From an uncultured Kangiella sp. (GTDB lineage Bacteria > Pseudomonadota > Gammaproteobacteria > Enterobacterales > DSM-103792): a stretch of DNA of 20,659 nucleotides. The stretch spans positions 1 to 20,659 of the forward strand of contig CAMLNB010000035.1 in the NCBI GenBank assembly GCA_946481205.1, given 5' to 3'. The notes beneath the pieces are model-generated. The model was not told where the DNA came from, searched no databases, and worked only from the letters and a program-made list of their open reading frames with translations. Below are positions 1-7,476 of the stretch, in pieces; the first letter of the stretch is position 1; each line of letters begins with the position of its first letter. The position numbers were made by a program, and so were the translations under genes.

Positions 1-54
1 GGTTGCCGGTCAGTCAAGCATTCGCCCAGCGTTTGCGAGGGATGTAGTGGATGG

Positions 55-90
55 ATAACAAAAAGGGGCGCATCGCGCCCCTTTTGTTTT
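55..90 (-). terminator. Intrinsic terminator of the decarboxylase gene
   Basis: A perfect 11-bp stem (61-71 with 75-85, loop ATC) is followed on the minus strand by a T-rich tract (TTTTTGTTAT, complement of 55-64). It lies just beyond the TAA stop at 102-104. The plus-strand side also ends in TTTTGTTTT, so it could stop transcription entering from the left as well. Confidence 0.9.
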
Positions 91-101
91 CTTGTAGCGG
101 A

Positions 102-1310
102 TTACGCCGCGCACTTCGCCTTGTCAGCTTCACTCACGGCTTGCGCTATCTCGCTGTCGTAATAGAACGAGGCCAGCGGCGGGAAGCCATTGAATTCCAC
201 CGCGCTGTAGCTGGTGGTGTAAGCACCGGTGCCGACGAAGTAGACGCGGTCGCCAGATTTGAGCGACAGCGGCATCGGGTACTGGTGCTTTTCATAAAGA
301 ATGTCGGCGCTGTCGCAGGTCGGGCCGGCGAGGATCACGGGTTCGCTGGCCGCTGGATTCTCGGCGCTGCTGTAAATCGGGTACTTGATCGACTCGTCCA
401 GCGTTTCGATCAGGCCGCCGAATTTGCCGGCATCGACATAGACCCAGCGCGGGCCGTTGTCGTCTTTGCGCGAAACGAGCACGACTTCGGTGACCAGCAC
501 GCCGGCATCGGCGACGAGGTAGCGGCCCGGTTCCATGATGAGTTTCACCGGGGTGTGCGGGAAGCGTTCGGTGATCGCTGCTTCGATCACGTCGGCGTAG
601 CGGCGCAGTTCCGGAGTCGGGTTGATGTAGTTGCCCGGCAGACCGCCGCCGAGGTTGATGAGATCGAGCGCGATACCGGCTTGCCAGGCGGCATCAAAAA
701 TCATTTTGACGCGATCAAGCGCCGCGCCCCAGGCTTCCAGATCACGCTGCTGCGAGCCGACGTGGAACGACACTCCGCGCGGATACAGACCGAGCGCACG
801 CGCTTGCTTGATCAGATCGATCGCCATTTTCGGCTCGCAGCCGAATTTGCGCGACAGCGGCCAGTCGGCGCCGGGGCGATCTTCAGTCAGCACGCGCACA
901 TAAACTTGCGCGCCCGGTGCGTGCTCAGCGATCTGCGCCAGATCGGAGGCGCTGTCGGTGGCGAACAGGCGCACGCCTTTTTCGTAGAAGTAGGCGATGT
1001 CGCGGGCTTTCTTGATGGTGTTGCCAAAGCTGACCCGGGTCGGGCTGACGCCGAGGCCCATCACTTTGTCGAGCTCGTAGCGCGAGGCGATGTCGAAGCA
1101 GCCGCCGTGGTCGCGCACCAGGCCGATCACTTCCGGGCTCGGGTTGGCTTTGACGGCGTAGTAAATCGCCGCGGTCGGGAAGGCTTTGTCGAGCTGGACG
1201 TAGCGCTGGCGGATAACCGCCAAGTCGACGACCAGACACGGAGTTTGAATACGGGAAGCAGCGGCAGAAAATGCAGATAGGCGATCGCCCAGATGACGCT
1301 CAAGGGTCAT
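102..1310 (-). CDS. Fold-III PLP-dependent ornithine/lysine-type decarboxylase
   Basis: A 402-residue enzyme of the alanine-racemase-fold (group IV) decarboxylase family, which decarboxylates ornithine or lysine to putrescine or cadaverine in the cytoplasm. The PLP-binding lysine lies in YAVKAN (K54). HVGSQ (183-187) and EPGR (260-263) form the cofactor phosphate pocket. GPTCDSADIL (329-338) carries the catalytic Cys332 and Asp333 contributed across the dimer interface. Length fits the short bacterial ODC/LDC enzymes, not the roughly 700-residue fold-I SpeC/SpeF type or the longer biosynthetic arginine decarboxylase. The ATG at 1310 has a GAGAG element about 9 nt upstream. The gene is divergent from accD and ends at a strong terminator. 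The CDSAD variant resembles the Vibrio-type dual lysine/ornithine enzymes, but substrate choice cannot be read with certainty. Confidence 0.92.
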   Translation of the reverse strand: MTLERHLGDRLSAFSAAASRIQTPCLVVDLAVIRQRYVQLDKAFPTAAIYYAVKANPSPEVIGLVRDHGGCFDIASRYELDKVMGLGVSPTRVSFGNTIKKARDIAYFYEKGVRLFATDSASDLAQIAEHAPGAQVYVRVLTEDRPGADWPLSRKFGCEPKMAIDLIKQARALGLYPRGVSFHVGSQQRDLEAWGAALDRVKMIFDAAWQAGIALDLINLGGGLPGNYINPTPELRRYADVIEAAITERFPHTPVKLIMEPGRYLVADAGVLVTEVVLVSRKDDNGPRWVYVDAGKFGGLIETLDESIKYPIYSSAENPAASEPVILAGPTCDSADILYEKHQYPMPLSLKSGDRVYFVGTGAYTTSYSAVEFNGFPPLASFYYDSEIAQAVSEADKAKCAA

Positions 1311-1384
1311 GACCGGTTTCTCTCGACTGGTGGTTGGCTAATCAGCCCGCCTGTCGATTGCCACACTGGTTAGCAGCCAGTAGC

Positions 1385-1420
1385 AAAAAGAACAGACGGA
1401 CCCGGATTTGCCTGGGGTCC
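1385..1420 (-). terminator. Terminator-like hairpin inside the decarboxylase leader (possible attenuator)
   Basis: On the minus strand GGACCC (1415-1420) pairs with GGGTCC (1398-1403). Two more G-C pairs form inside across a 2-nt bulge. The stem is followed by GTCTGTTCTTTTT (1385-1397). It sits between the proposed promoter (1487-1515) and the start codon (1310), about 75 nt before the ATG. It could be an attenuator or a premature terminator. It might instead end some transcript arriving from the accD side, but no minus-strand gene lies there. Confidence 0.5.
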
Positions 1421-1486
1421 CTTAGCGCACCAGTGGAGGGAGACGAAGCTCCTTTGTTCGGTCTTGTCGGGCCTTGCGCGGGGCGG

Positions 1487-1515
1487 ATTCTAGGCTTGTC
1501 TGCATGCTTATGCAA
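1487..1515 (-). promoter_or_regulatory. Putative sigma-70 promoter of the decarboxylase gene
   Basis: Minus-strand TTGCAT (1510-1515), a 17-bp spacer and TAGAAT (1487-1492) are followed by a GC-rich stretch. This predicts a start near 1480 and a leader of about 170 nt. The -35 box matches consensus at only three of six bases, so the call rests mainly on the -10 and the spacing. Confidence 0.5.
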
Positions 1516-1642
1516 TAGTCCTGCATAGGTATGCTGATGCACCGCGGCAAGTGCTCGGACGTGCCAGTCATTCAACTACTTATGACGCCGGTGTAAACTT
1601 GCCGCCCCACCGGCTTCTGGCCGGGCCTTCTATGAGTGAGCG

Positions 1643-2509
1643 ATGAGCTGGTTTGAACGCTTGATGCCGCGGGTCAAAGAACCTGCGACCGATAAGAAAC
1701 GTTCGGTGCCGGAAGGGCTCTGGAACAAGTGCGAGCAGTGCAGTGCGGTGCTTTACCGCGCCGAACTGGAACGCAATCTCGAGGTTTGCCCCAAGTGCGG
1801 CAACCACATGCGGGTTGGCGCCCGCGCCCGGCTGGACGCCTTTCTGGACGCCAAGGGCCGGGTCGAGCTGGCCGGCAAACTGGAGCCGGTCGACGTCCTC
1901 AAATTCAAGGATTCGAAGAAGTACAAGGACCGCATTGCCGCCGCTCAAGAAAGCAGCGGCGAAAAAGACGCGCTGATCGCGGTGAAAGGCACGGTCAAGG
2001 GCGTGCCGGTCGTGGTCTGTTCGTTTGAGTTCGGCTTCATGGGTGGCTCGATGGGTTCAGTGGTGGGCGAGAAGTTTGTCCGCGCCGTCAATCAGGCCAT
2101 CGAAGACAAGTGCGGCCTGGTCTGCTTCTCGGCTTCGGGCGGCGCCCGGATGCAGGAAGCGTTGCTCAGCTTGATGCAGATGGCGAAAACCTCGGCCGCG
2201 CTGGCACGGCTGTCGCGCGAGCGGCTGCCGTATATCTCGGTGCTGACCGATCCGACCATGGGCGGCGTCTCGGCCTCGTTTGCCATGCTCGGCGACATCA
2301 ACGTCGGCGAACCCGGCGCGCTGATCGGTTTTGCCGGCCCGCGCGTGATCGAGCAGACCGTGCGAGAAACGCTGCCGCCGGGTTTCCAGCGTTCGGAATT
2401 CCTGCTGGAGAAAGGCGCTATCGACATGATTGTCGACCGTCGGGAAATGGCACTGAAACTGGCCGGCGTACTGGCCAAGTTCACCCAGCGCGAGCAGCCG
2501 GCGGCGTAA
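1643..2509 (+). CDS. accD: Acetyl-CoA carboxylase carboxyltransferase subunit beta
   Basis: Beta subunit of the carboxyltransferase half of acetyl-CoA carboxylase. With AccA it moves the carboxyl group from biotin to acetyl-CoA to make malonyl-CoA, the first committed step of fatty acid synthesis. The N-terminal zinc ribbon is visible as C30-x2-C33 and C49-x2-C52, typical of bacterial AccD. The crotonase-like carboxyltransferase fold follows, with glycine-rich segments such as GGARMQEA and [10 protein letters not shown]. At 288 residues the length is close to family norm. The gene leads the accD-folC-dedD-cvpA-purF row seen in enteric bacteria, although here a terminator follows directly. Confidence 0.97.
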   Translation: MSWFERLMPRVKEPATDKKRSVPEGLWNKCEQCSAVLYRAELERNLEVCPKCGNHMRVGARARLDAFLDAKGRVELAGKLEPVDVLKFKDSKKYKDRIAAAQESSGEKDALIAVKGTVKGVPVVVCSFEFGFMGGSMGSVVGEKFVRAVNQAIEDKCGLVCFSASGGARMQEALLSLMQMAKTSAALARLSRERLPYISVLTDPTMGGVSASFAMLGDINVGEPGALIGFAGPRVIEQTVRETLPPGFQRSEFLLEKGAIDMIVDRREMALKLAGVLAKFTQREQPAA

Positions 2510-2529
2510 GCCGGTTGTTGCAAGCATCG

Positions 2530-2556
2530 AAAGCGGCTCCCGGGCCGCTTTTGTTT
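2530..2556 (+). terminator. Intrinsic terminator after accD
   Basis: AAAGCGGC (2530-2537) and GCCGCTTT (2544-2551) form an 8-bp stem with loop TCCCGG, followed by TGTTTT. It lies 20 bp after the accD stop. A TTG at 2556 in the folC frame lies in its tail, which argues against using that codon as the folC start. Confidence 0.85.
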
Positions 2557-2588
2557 TGGCGGGTTGTCCCACGCTAAACAGGAATACG

Positions 2589-3878
2589 ATGGCGATGAGC
2601 CGTTCATTGGCTGACTGGTTGTCGCTGCTTGAGCAGCGCCATCCCGTTGCAATTGATCTGGGATTGGAGCGTGTTGGCGTCGTGGCTGATCGCCTGCACG
2701 CGCGTCAGTTCAGTTGCCCGGTGATTACCGTCGCCGGCACCAATGGCAAAGGCTCGACGGTTGCGACGCTGGAAGCACTGGCGCGCGCGCATCACTTGCG
2801 AGTCGGCGTGTACACCTCGCCGCATCTGCTGCATTTCAATGAGCGTATTCGCGTCAATGCACGTGATGTCAGCGATGCTGAGTTGGTGCAGGCGTTTGCA
2901 GCGGTCGAAGCAGCGCGTGGCGACACCAGTCTGACTTATTTTGAATTCACCACGCTGGCGGCGTTCTGGTTGTTTCAGCAGCAACCGCTGGATCTGGTCG
3001 TGCTAGAAGTCGGCATGGGTGGCCGACTCGATGCAGTCAATTTGGTCGATGCCGACGTCGCGGTCATCACCACCATCGATTTCGATCACATGGCCTTTCT
3101 CGGCAACACGCTTGAGGCGATTGCCGGGGAAAAAGCCGGTATCTGCCGTGCCGGCAAACCGGTGGTGCTGGCCGATCCGCAACGATTTGATGTGATGGTG
3201 CCGACGGTGCGAGCGCGTGCCGCCGTGCCGATTCTGGCCGGTCACGATTTCCAGCAGCAGCACGTCGGTGCGCAGTGGCAGTGGCGCTGGCAGCAGACGC
3301 CGGCGCTGGCTTTGCCGCGGCCGCAACTCGGCGCCGATTTGGTGGCGGCCGGCTTGGCGGCGTTTCGTTTGGCGTTGCCGCTGGTTTGGCGTGAGGAGGC
3401 GGTGGCGCATGCGGTTGCTACAGCGGCGCTGCTCGGCCGCTGGCAGCGTTTGCCGGGGCCGCCACTGACCATTCTCGACATCGGCCACAATGCCCAAGCG
3501 AGTCGCCGTTTGGCGGAGCGGGCGCAGCAGGAATGCCGTGGCCGTTTGCATGTCGTACTCGGCGTGCTTGGCGATAAAGATCGGCAGGCGTTGTTGCAAC
3601 CCTGGCAACAGTTGCAGGTCAATCAGCGCACGCCGCGCTGGTACCTGGCCGATTTGGCCGGTCCACGCGCCGGTCGCGCAGCGGATTTGCGTAAAGCCTT
3701 GCCGGCAACGGCCGAGGCAGATTGTTTTCCGGATCCGGTGACTGCGTGGCAAACTGCCTGCGCCGAAGCCGGCGCCGACGATAGCGTGTTGGTGTTTGGC
3801 TCGTTTTTGACGGTGGCGGCGGTGCTGTCGGCTTGGCAGCAGCAACACCCGGAAGTAGCCGAAACGCGGGAGAATTGA
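2589..3878 (+). CDS. folC: Bifunctional folylpolyglutamate synthase / dihydrofolate synthase
   Basis: Mur-ligase-type ATP-dependent enzyme that joins glutamate to dihydropteroate and then adds further glutamates to folates. The P-loop GTNGKGST is at residues 50-57. It is followed by YTSPHLLHFNERI, the folate-contacting region of FolC, and by GGRLDAVN and ITTIDFDHM in the central ATPase domain. DIGHNAQ and VLGVLGDKD mark the C-terminal ligase domain. I chose ATG 2589 (429 residues) because AGGA lies 7 nt before it. The in-frame TTG at 2556 sits in the tail of the accD terminator. The dedD start follows only 3 nt after the stop, so the two are probably co-transcribed. Confidence 0.95.
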   Translation: MAMSRSLADWLSLLEQRHPVAIDLGLERVGVVADRLHARQFSCPVITVAGTNGKGSTVATLEALARAHHLRVGVYTSPHLLHFNERIRVNARDVSDAELVQAFAAVEAARGDTSLTYFEFTTLAAFWLFQQQPLDLVVLEVGMGGRLDAVNLVDADVAVITTIDFDHMAFLGNTLEAIAGEKAGICRAGKPVVLADPQRFDVMVPTVRARAAVPILAGHDFQQQHVGAQWQWRWQQTPALALPRPQLGADLVAAGLAAFRLALPLVWREEAVAHAVATAALLGRWQRLPGPPLTILDIGHNAQASRRLAERAQQECRGRLHVVLGVLGDKDRQALLQPWQQLQVNQRTPRWYLADLAGPRAGRAADLRKALPATAEADCFPDPVTAWQTACAEAGADDSVLVFGSFLTVAAVLSAWQQQHPEVAETREN

Positions 3879-3881
3879 GCG

Positions 3882-4475
3882 GTGGAAGTGCGGTTGAAAG
3901 AACGGCTGATTGGCGCCTTGGTGGTGGTGGCAATTGCGGTGCTGGTGCTGCCGTGGATCCTCGACGACGACAAAGGCGAGGGCAGTTTCACCAGTCAGAT
4001 TCCGCCGGCGCCTCCGGCACCCGAAGCGCGCTCGGTGCAGCTCAGCCAGCCGCGACCGCTTGATGAAGCCGCTTTCGATGATTCCATTATCGCGGCCGAC
4101 ACCACATCGACCAGCACCGAGGTACTGCCGGCCGGTAACGCGCCGGAGACGGCCGAGGCTGCGGTGGGCGAAGCCAGCGGCACGGACACCGTCAAACCGG
4201 TGCCAGCCGAACGCCCGGCGCCGGTACAGGCGGGCTTCGTGATACAGCTCGGTACCTTTTCCAACCGTGACAATGCCGAGCGTCTGGTCCAGACGCTGCG
4301 GGCTCAGAAATTTGCTGCCTACACCAAAGTGGACTCACGTACCGATCCGGTCGTGGTTCGGGTCATGGTCGGGCCGATGGCGCGACGTGAACAAGCCGAT
4401 GCCCAGCTGGCGCGGGTGCGGACGCTGTCTGGCCAAAACGCCATCGTTGTTGCCTATGATCCGCTTAAGCACTGA
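3882..4475 (+). CDS. dedD: SPOR-domain cell-division protein, DedD-like
   Basis: 197-residue inner-membrane protein. Residues 1-8 are charged and cytoplasmic. A single helix spans about 9-27. A Pro/Ala/Thr-rich periplasmic linker runs 30-115, and a SPOR domain fills 117-192 (begins GFVIQLGTFSN, includes VVRVMVGPM). SPOR domains bind denuded peptidoglycan at the septum. Architecture and position between folC and cvpA both match E. coli DedD, a non-essential division protein. The start is GTG, 3 nt after the folC stop, with a GGGAG element inside folC. Confidence 0.88.
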   Translation: MEVRLKERLIGALVVVAIAVLVLPWILDDDKGEGSFTSQIPPAPPAPEARSVQLSQPRPLDEAAFDDSIIAADTTSTSTEVLPAGNAPETAEAAVGEASGTDTVKPVPAERPAPVQAGFVIQLGTFSNRDNAERLVQTLRAQKFAAYTKVDSRTDPVVVRVMVGPMARREQADAQLARVRTLSGQNAIVVAYDPLKH

Positions 4476-4512
4476 CCATCACCAAGCCAACCCGTTTTTT
4501 TCTGCATTGCGG

Positions 4513-4518
4513 TACAAT
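4513..4518 (+). promoter_or_regulatory. Probable -10 element of a cvpA-purF promoter
   Basis: TACAAT followed by a GC-rich discriminator (GCGCGCCC) lies 30 bp before the cvpA start in the 73-bp gap after dedD. The same TACAAT-GC pattern precedes gltX. No good -35 is visible; the region 17 bp upstream reads ACCCGT next to a run of seven T residues. Confidence 0.45.
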
Positions 4519-4548
4519 GCGCGCCCTCGATTGCGGTAGGCGCTGAGC

Positions 4549-5061
4549 ATGGTTTGGGTGGACTGGGCGATTATCGGCGTTGTCGTCATTTCCGCCTTGT
4601 TGTCTCTGTGGCGTGGTTTTGTCCGTGAAGCCGTGGCGCTGGCAGGTTGGGTGTTGGCGTTCTTCCTCGCGCGTGGTTTTCACGACGATTTATCTCCGTT
4701 TCTTTCCGATGAAATCCGGCCGGCTGGTTTGAAGCTGGCGTTGGCCTGGGTGGCGATTTTTCTGCTGGTATTGTTTGTCAGCTACCTGCTGGCGAAGCTC
4801 GGTCAGGTGCTGATCGACAAAGCCGGCATGACCACACCGGATCGTGTGCTCGGCATGGCGTTTGGTTTGTTGCGCGGTTTGGCGCTGTGTGCGGCGTTGG
4901 TGATTGTCAGCAAGGCGTTTACCCGCTTGCCGGAATCGCCGGCGTGGCAAGAGTCGCGGTTGGTCTCGCCGCTGGAAACGGTCGGCGACTGGTTCCTGGA
5001 TGCTTGGAACGAACGCGAAGCGATTGCCAGCGCCAGTGAGTCGAACCTGGTCAGCGAGTAA
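4549..5061 (+). CDS. cvpA: CvpA family inner-membrane protein
   Basis: 170-residue membrane protein with four hydrophobic segments at about 4-22, 27-45, 61-83 and 100-122. The family signature around WRGFVREAVALAGW is present. In E. coli CvpA was named for its need in colicin V production; later work links it to envelope and bile-salt tolerance, and its molecular activity is unsettled. Position directly before purF is the classical one. The C-terminal tail (from about 150) is soluble and acidic. Confidence 0.92.
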   Translation: MVWVDWAIIGVVVISALLSLWRGFVREAVALAGWVLAFFLARGFHDDLSPFLSDEIRPAGLKLALAWVAIFLLVLFVSYLLAKLGQVLIDKAGMTTPDRVLGMAFGLLRGLALCAALVIVSKAFTRLPESPAWQESRLVSPLETVGDWFLDAWNEREAIASASESNLVSE

Positions 5062-5212
5062 AGTCGTTCACGAGTAAATAAAAGTCAGGGCGTGCGGGCA
5101 TGGCCAAACAGGGCGCGCACGAAAGCAAGCAGGATTCCTAATCAGCATGGCCGCGTTGCAGCAAACCTGATCGGCGGGTGCGCGTGGCGCGGTGGCAGTG
5201 GAGTGAGTCGGT

Positions 5213-6730
5213 ATGTGCGGTATTGTCGGTATTGTCGGTAAGTATCCGGTCAACCAGAGCATCTACGATGCGCTGACGGTGTTGCAGCATCGCGGTCAGG
5301 ATGCCGCCGGTATTGTTACCGAAAGCAGCGGCCGTCTGTTTCTGCGCAAAGCCAATGGCATGGTGCGCGATGTGTTTCGTCAGGAACACATGGAGCGCTT
5401 GCAGGGCAATATCGGTATCGGCCACTGCCGTTATCCGACCGCCGGCAGCCCGAGTTCAGCCGAAGCGCAACCGCTTTACGTCAACTCGCCCTATGGCATT
5501 GTCATTGCGCACAACGGCAACCTGACCAATGCCGAGCAATTGAAAGAAGAGCTGTTCCGCACCGATCGCCGCCACATCAATACCCGTTCCGACTCGGAAG
5601 TGCTGCTGAACGTGCTGGCGCACGAGCTGCACGAAGAAAACGTGTTGAAGCCGAGCCCGCAGAATATTTTCAATGCCATCACCCGCGTGCACAAACGCGC
5701 TCGTGGCGCCTATGCCGTGGTGGCGATGATTTCTGGTATTGGCTTGGTCGCGTTCCGCGATCCGTTCGGCATTCGGCCGGCCGTGTTTGGCCGTCGTGAA
5801 ACCGATGCCGGCACCGAGTACATGGTGGCGTCGGAGTCGGTGGCGCTCGATGTGCTGGGCTTCCAGCGTATCCGTGATCTGCACCCGGGCGAGGCACTGT
5901 TCATTTCGCCGGACGGTGAGCTGTTGACTCAGCAATGCTCGGACAAAGCGGTGTACCGGCCGTGTATTTTCGAGCACGTTTACCTCGCGCGTCCGGATTC
6001 GATCATGGACGACATTTCGGTGTACAAGGCGCGCCTGCGCATGGGCGTCAAGCTGGCCGAGAAAATCGAACGGGAATGGCCGGATCATGACATCGATGTC
6101 GTCATTCCGATTCCGGATACCTCGACCACCGCGGCGATGGAGTTGGCCAATCATCTGAGCCTGAAACTGCGCCACGGTTTCGTCAAGAACCGCTATATCG
6201 GCCGCACCTTCATCATGGCCGCGCAACAGCTGCGCAAGAAATCGGTGCGCAGCAAGCTGAACGCCATTGATCTGGAGTTCGCTGGCAAGAACGTGCTGCT
6301 GGTCGACGATTCGATTGTCCGCGGCACTACCTCGCAGCAGATCATTCAGATGGCTCGCGATGCCGGCGCCACCAAAGTCTATTTCGCCTCAGCGGCACCG
6401 CCGGTGCGGTATCCGAACGTGTACGGCATCGATATGCCGGCCGGCAGCGAACTGGTTGCGCATGGCCGCACCGAGCAGGAGGTTTGCGAGCTGATTGGTG
6501 CCGACAAACTGATCTATCAGGATTTGAACGATCTGTTTGATTGCGCCCGCGAAGGCAATCCGCATATCACCGAATTTGAAGCCTCGGTGTTCAACGGTCA
6601 GTACGTGACCGGCGATGTCAATGCCAGTTATCTGTCGGATCTGGAAGCAGCGCGCAATGACAGTGCCAAGGCTGGCAAAAAAGGTGGTGTCAATGACGCT
6701 GCCTTGATCGACCTGCAAAACGCCGATTGA
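5213..6730 (+). CDS. purF: Amidophosphoribosyltransferase
   Basis: First committed enzyme of purine synthesis: it makes 5-phosphoribosylamine from PRPP and glutamine. The protein begins MCGIVGIVG, so Cys2 becomes the N-terminal nucleophile of the class-II glutaminase domain, which fills roughly 2-235. HRGQDAAGI and GHCRYPTAG are further glutaminase motifs. The phosphoribosyltransferase half contains the PRPP loop [14 protein letters not shown] (361-374). Length (505) equals the E. coli type, without the propeptide and iron-sulfur cysteines of the Bacillus type. The 151-bp gap after cvpA has no terminator that I can see, and I do not see a convincing PurR operator there. Confidence 0.97.
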   Translation: MCGIVGIVGKYPVNQSIYDALTVLQHRGQDAAGIVTESSGRLFLRKANGMVRDVFRQEHMERLQGNIGIGHCRYPTAGSPSSAEAQPLYVNSPYGIVIAHNGNLTNAEQLKEELFRTDRRHINTRSDSEVLLNVLAHELHEENVLKPSPQNIFNAITRVHKRARGAYAVVAMISGIGLVAFRDPFGIRPAVFGRRETDAGTEYMVASESVALDVLGFQRIRDLHPGEALFISPDGELLTQQCSDKAVYRPCIFEHVYLARPDSIMDDISVYKARLRMGVKLAEKIEREWPDHDIDVVIPIPDTSTTAAMELANHLSLKLRHGFVKNRYIGRTFIMAAQQLRKKSVRSKLNAIDLEFAGKNVLLVDDSIVRGTTSQQIIQMARDAGATKVYFASAAPPVRYPNVYGIDMPAGSELVAHGRTEQEVCELIGADKLIYQDLNDLFDCAREGNPHITEFEASVFNGQYVTGDVNASYLSDLEAARNDSAKAGKKGGVNDAALIDLQNAD

Positions 6731-6829
6731 TGTGAGGCAGCCGGTATCGACGTGTTGCGGCCCAGCATGCAAGTCGATATTGGATTGACTACACTCAACC
6801 GCACATAACAACAACAGAGCTGCGTTTCC

Positions 6830-7390
6830 ATGCTGCAAGCATTTTCCGCCTGGCTATTGAAGCGGCTGGGCTGGCAATTTGTCGGCGAGATCCCCAAGGT
6901 CCGTCAGTGTGTGATCATTTTCGCGCCGCACACGTCCAATTGGGATTTTCCGATCATGTACCTGGCCAAGTTGGCCGTTGGCGTCAAACTGAATTTTCTG
7001 GGCAAGCACCAGTTGTTTGTCTGGCCGATCGGTTGGTTCTTTCGGGCGCTGGGCGGCATTCCGGTCGTGCGTCATGAAAAGCACAATGTCGTGACCGATT
7101 CGATTCAAGCGTTCAAAGACAATCCGGATCTGTTCCTGGCGCTGGCGCCGGAAGGCACGCGCAGCAAGACCGATCACTGGCGCACCGGTTTCTACCACAT
7201 CGCCGTCGGTGCCAAAGTGCCGTTGCAGCTGGCGTTCATCGATTGTCGGACCCGGACGCTCGGCCTTGGCCCACTGCTGCAGCTGACCGGCGAGATCGAA
7301 CGCGACTTCGCCTCGTTGCGCCAGTTCTATCAGGACAAGCAGGGCTACAAGCCCGAACTGGCCAGCACCATCCAGCCGCGCCGCGGCTGA
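6830..7390 (+). CDS. Small PlsC-type lysophospholipid/glycerol acyltransferase family protein
   Basis: 186-residue protein of the acyltransferase family that uses acyl-CoA or acyl-ACP to acylate lysophosphatidate-like substrates at the membrane. The catalytic HX4D motif is HTSNWD (H34, D39). The substrate-phosphate motif is PEGTRS (107-112). Between them lies a hydrophobic stretch typical of the fold, including FVWPIGWFFRALGGIPV. It is shorter than canonical PlsC (about 240 residues) and lacks an N-terminal membrane anchor. It is probably not the main housekeeping PlsC, and its acceptor could be another lipid. The start ATG has only a weak purine-rich site. It lies 99 bp after purF in its own upstream region. 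Confidence 0.82.
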   Translation: MLQAFSAWLLKRLGWQFVGEIPKVRQCVIIFAPHTSNWDFPIMYLAKLAVGVKLNFLGKHQLFVWPIGWFFRALGGIPVVRHEKHNVVTDSIQAFKDNPDLFLALAPEGTRSKTDHWRTGFYHIAVGAKVPLQLAFIDCRTRTLGLGPLLQLTGEIERDFASLRQFYQDKQGYKPELASTIQPRRG

Positions 7391-7476
7391 TTCCGCGCTT
7401 TCCGGTGGTCGGCGCTGGTATCCGGTTACCTGCTTTCGCTACGATAGCGACTTCGTTGCTCTCTGCTGGCCGTTAC

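Larger units (their letters stand above)
1311..1642. other. Divergent intergenic region, decarboxylase / accD
   Basis: 332 bp between the two start codons. It holds the proposed decarboxylase promoter, the leader hairpin at 1398-1420, and a second hairpin ACTGG...CCAGT at 1365-1381. ACTGG and CCAGT segments recur at 1430-1436 and 1325-1332, giving alternative pairings in the leader RNA. An accD promoter must lie here too. TATGCT near 1529 is a possible -10, but I see no convincing -35. Reading frames crossing the region lack a credible start and ribosome site. Confidence 0.6.

Noticed and set aside
51..1280. 409-codon open frame on the plus strand
   Set aside because: It lies antisense to the decarboxylase, whose catalytic motifs are all in the minus frame. 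The translated product is Arg/Ala/Asp-rich without domain features, as expected for a shadow in GC-rich DNA.
1342..1575. 77-codon minus-strand frame across the decarboxylase leader
   Set aside because: It starts at a TTG without a ribosome site, begins upstream of the proposed promoter, and its product has no recognisable feature. I also found no short leader peptide after the AAAGGAG near 1452.
5100..5141. 13-codon reading frame in the cvpA-purF gap
   Set aside because: No ribosome site and no sign of coding beyond an ATG and a stop; a nearby CGTGCG/CGCACG repeat has no T-tract and no clear role.
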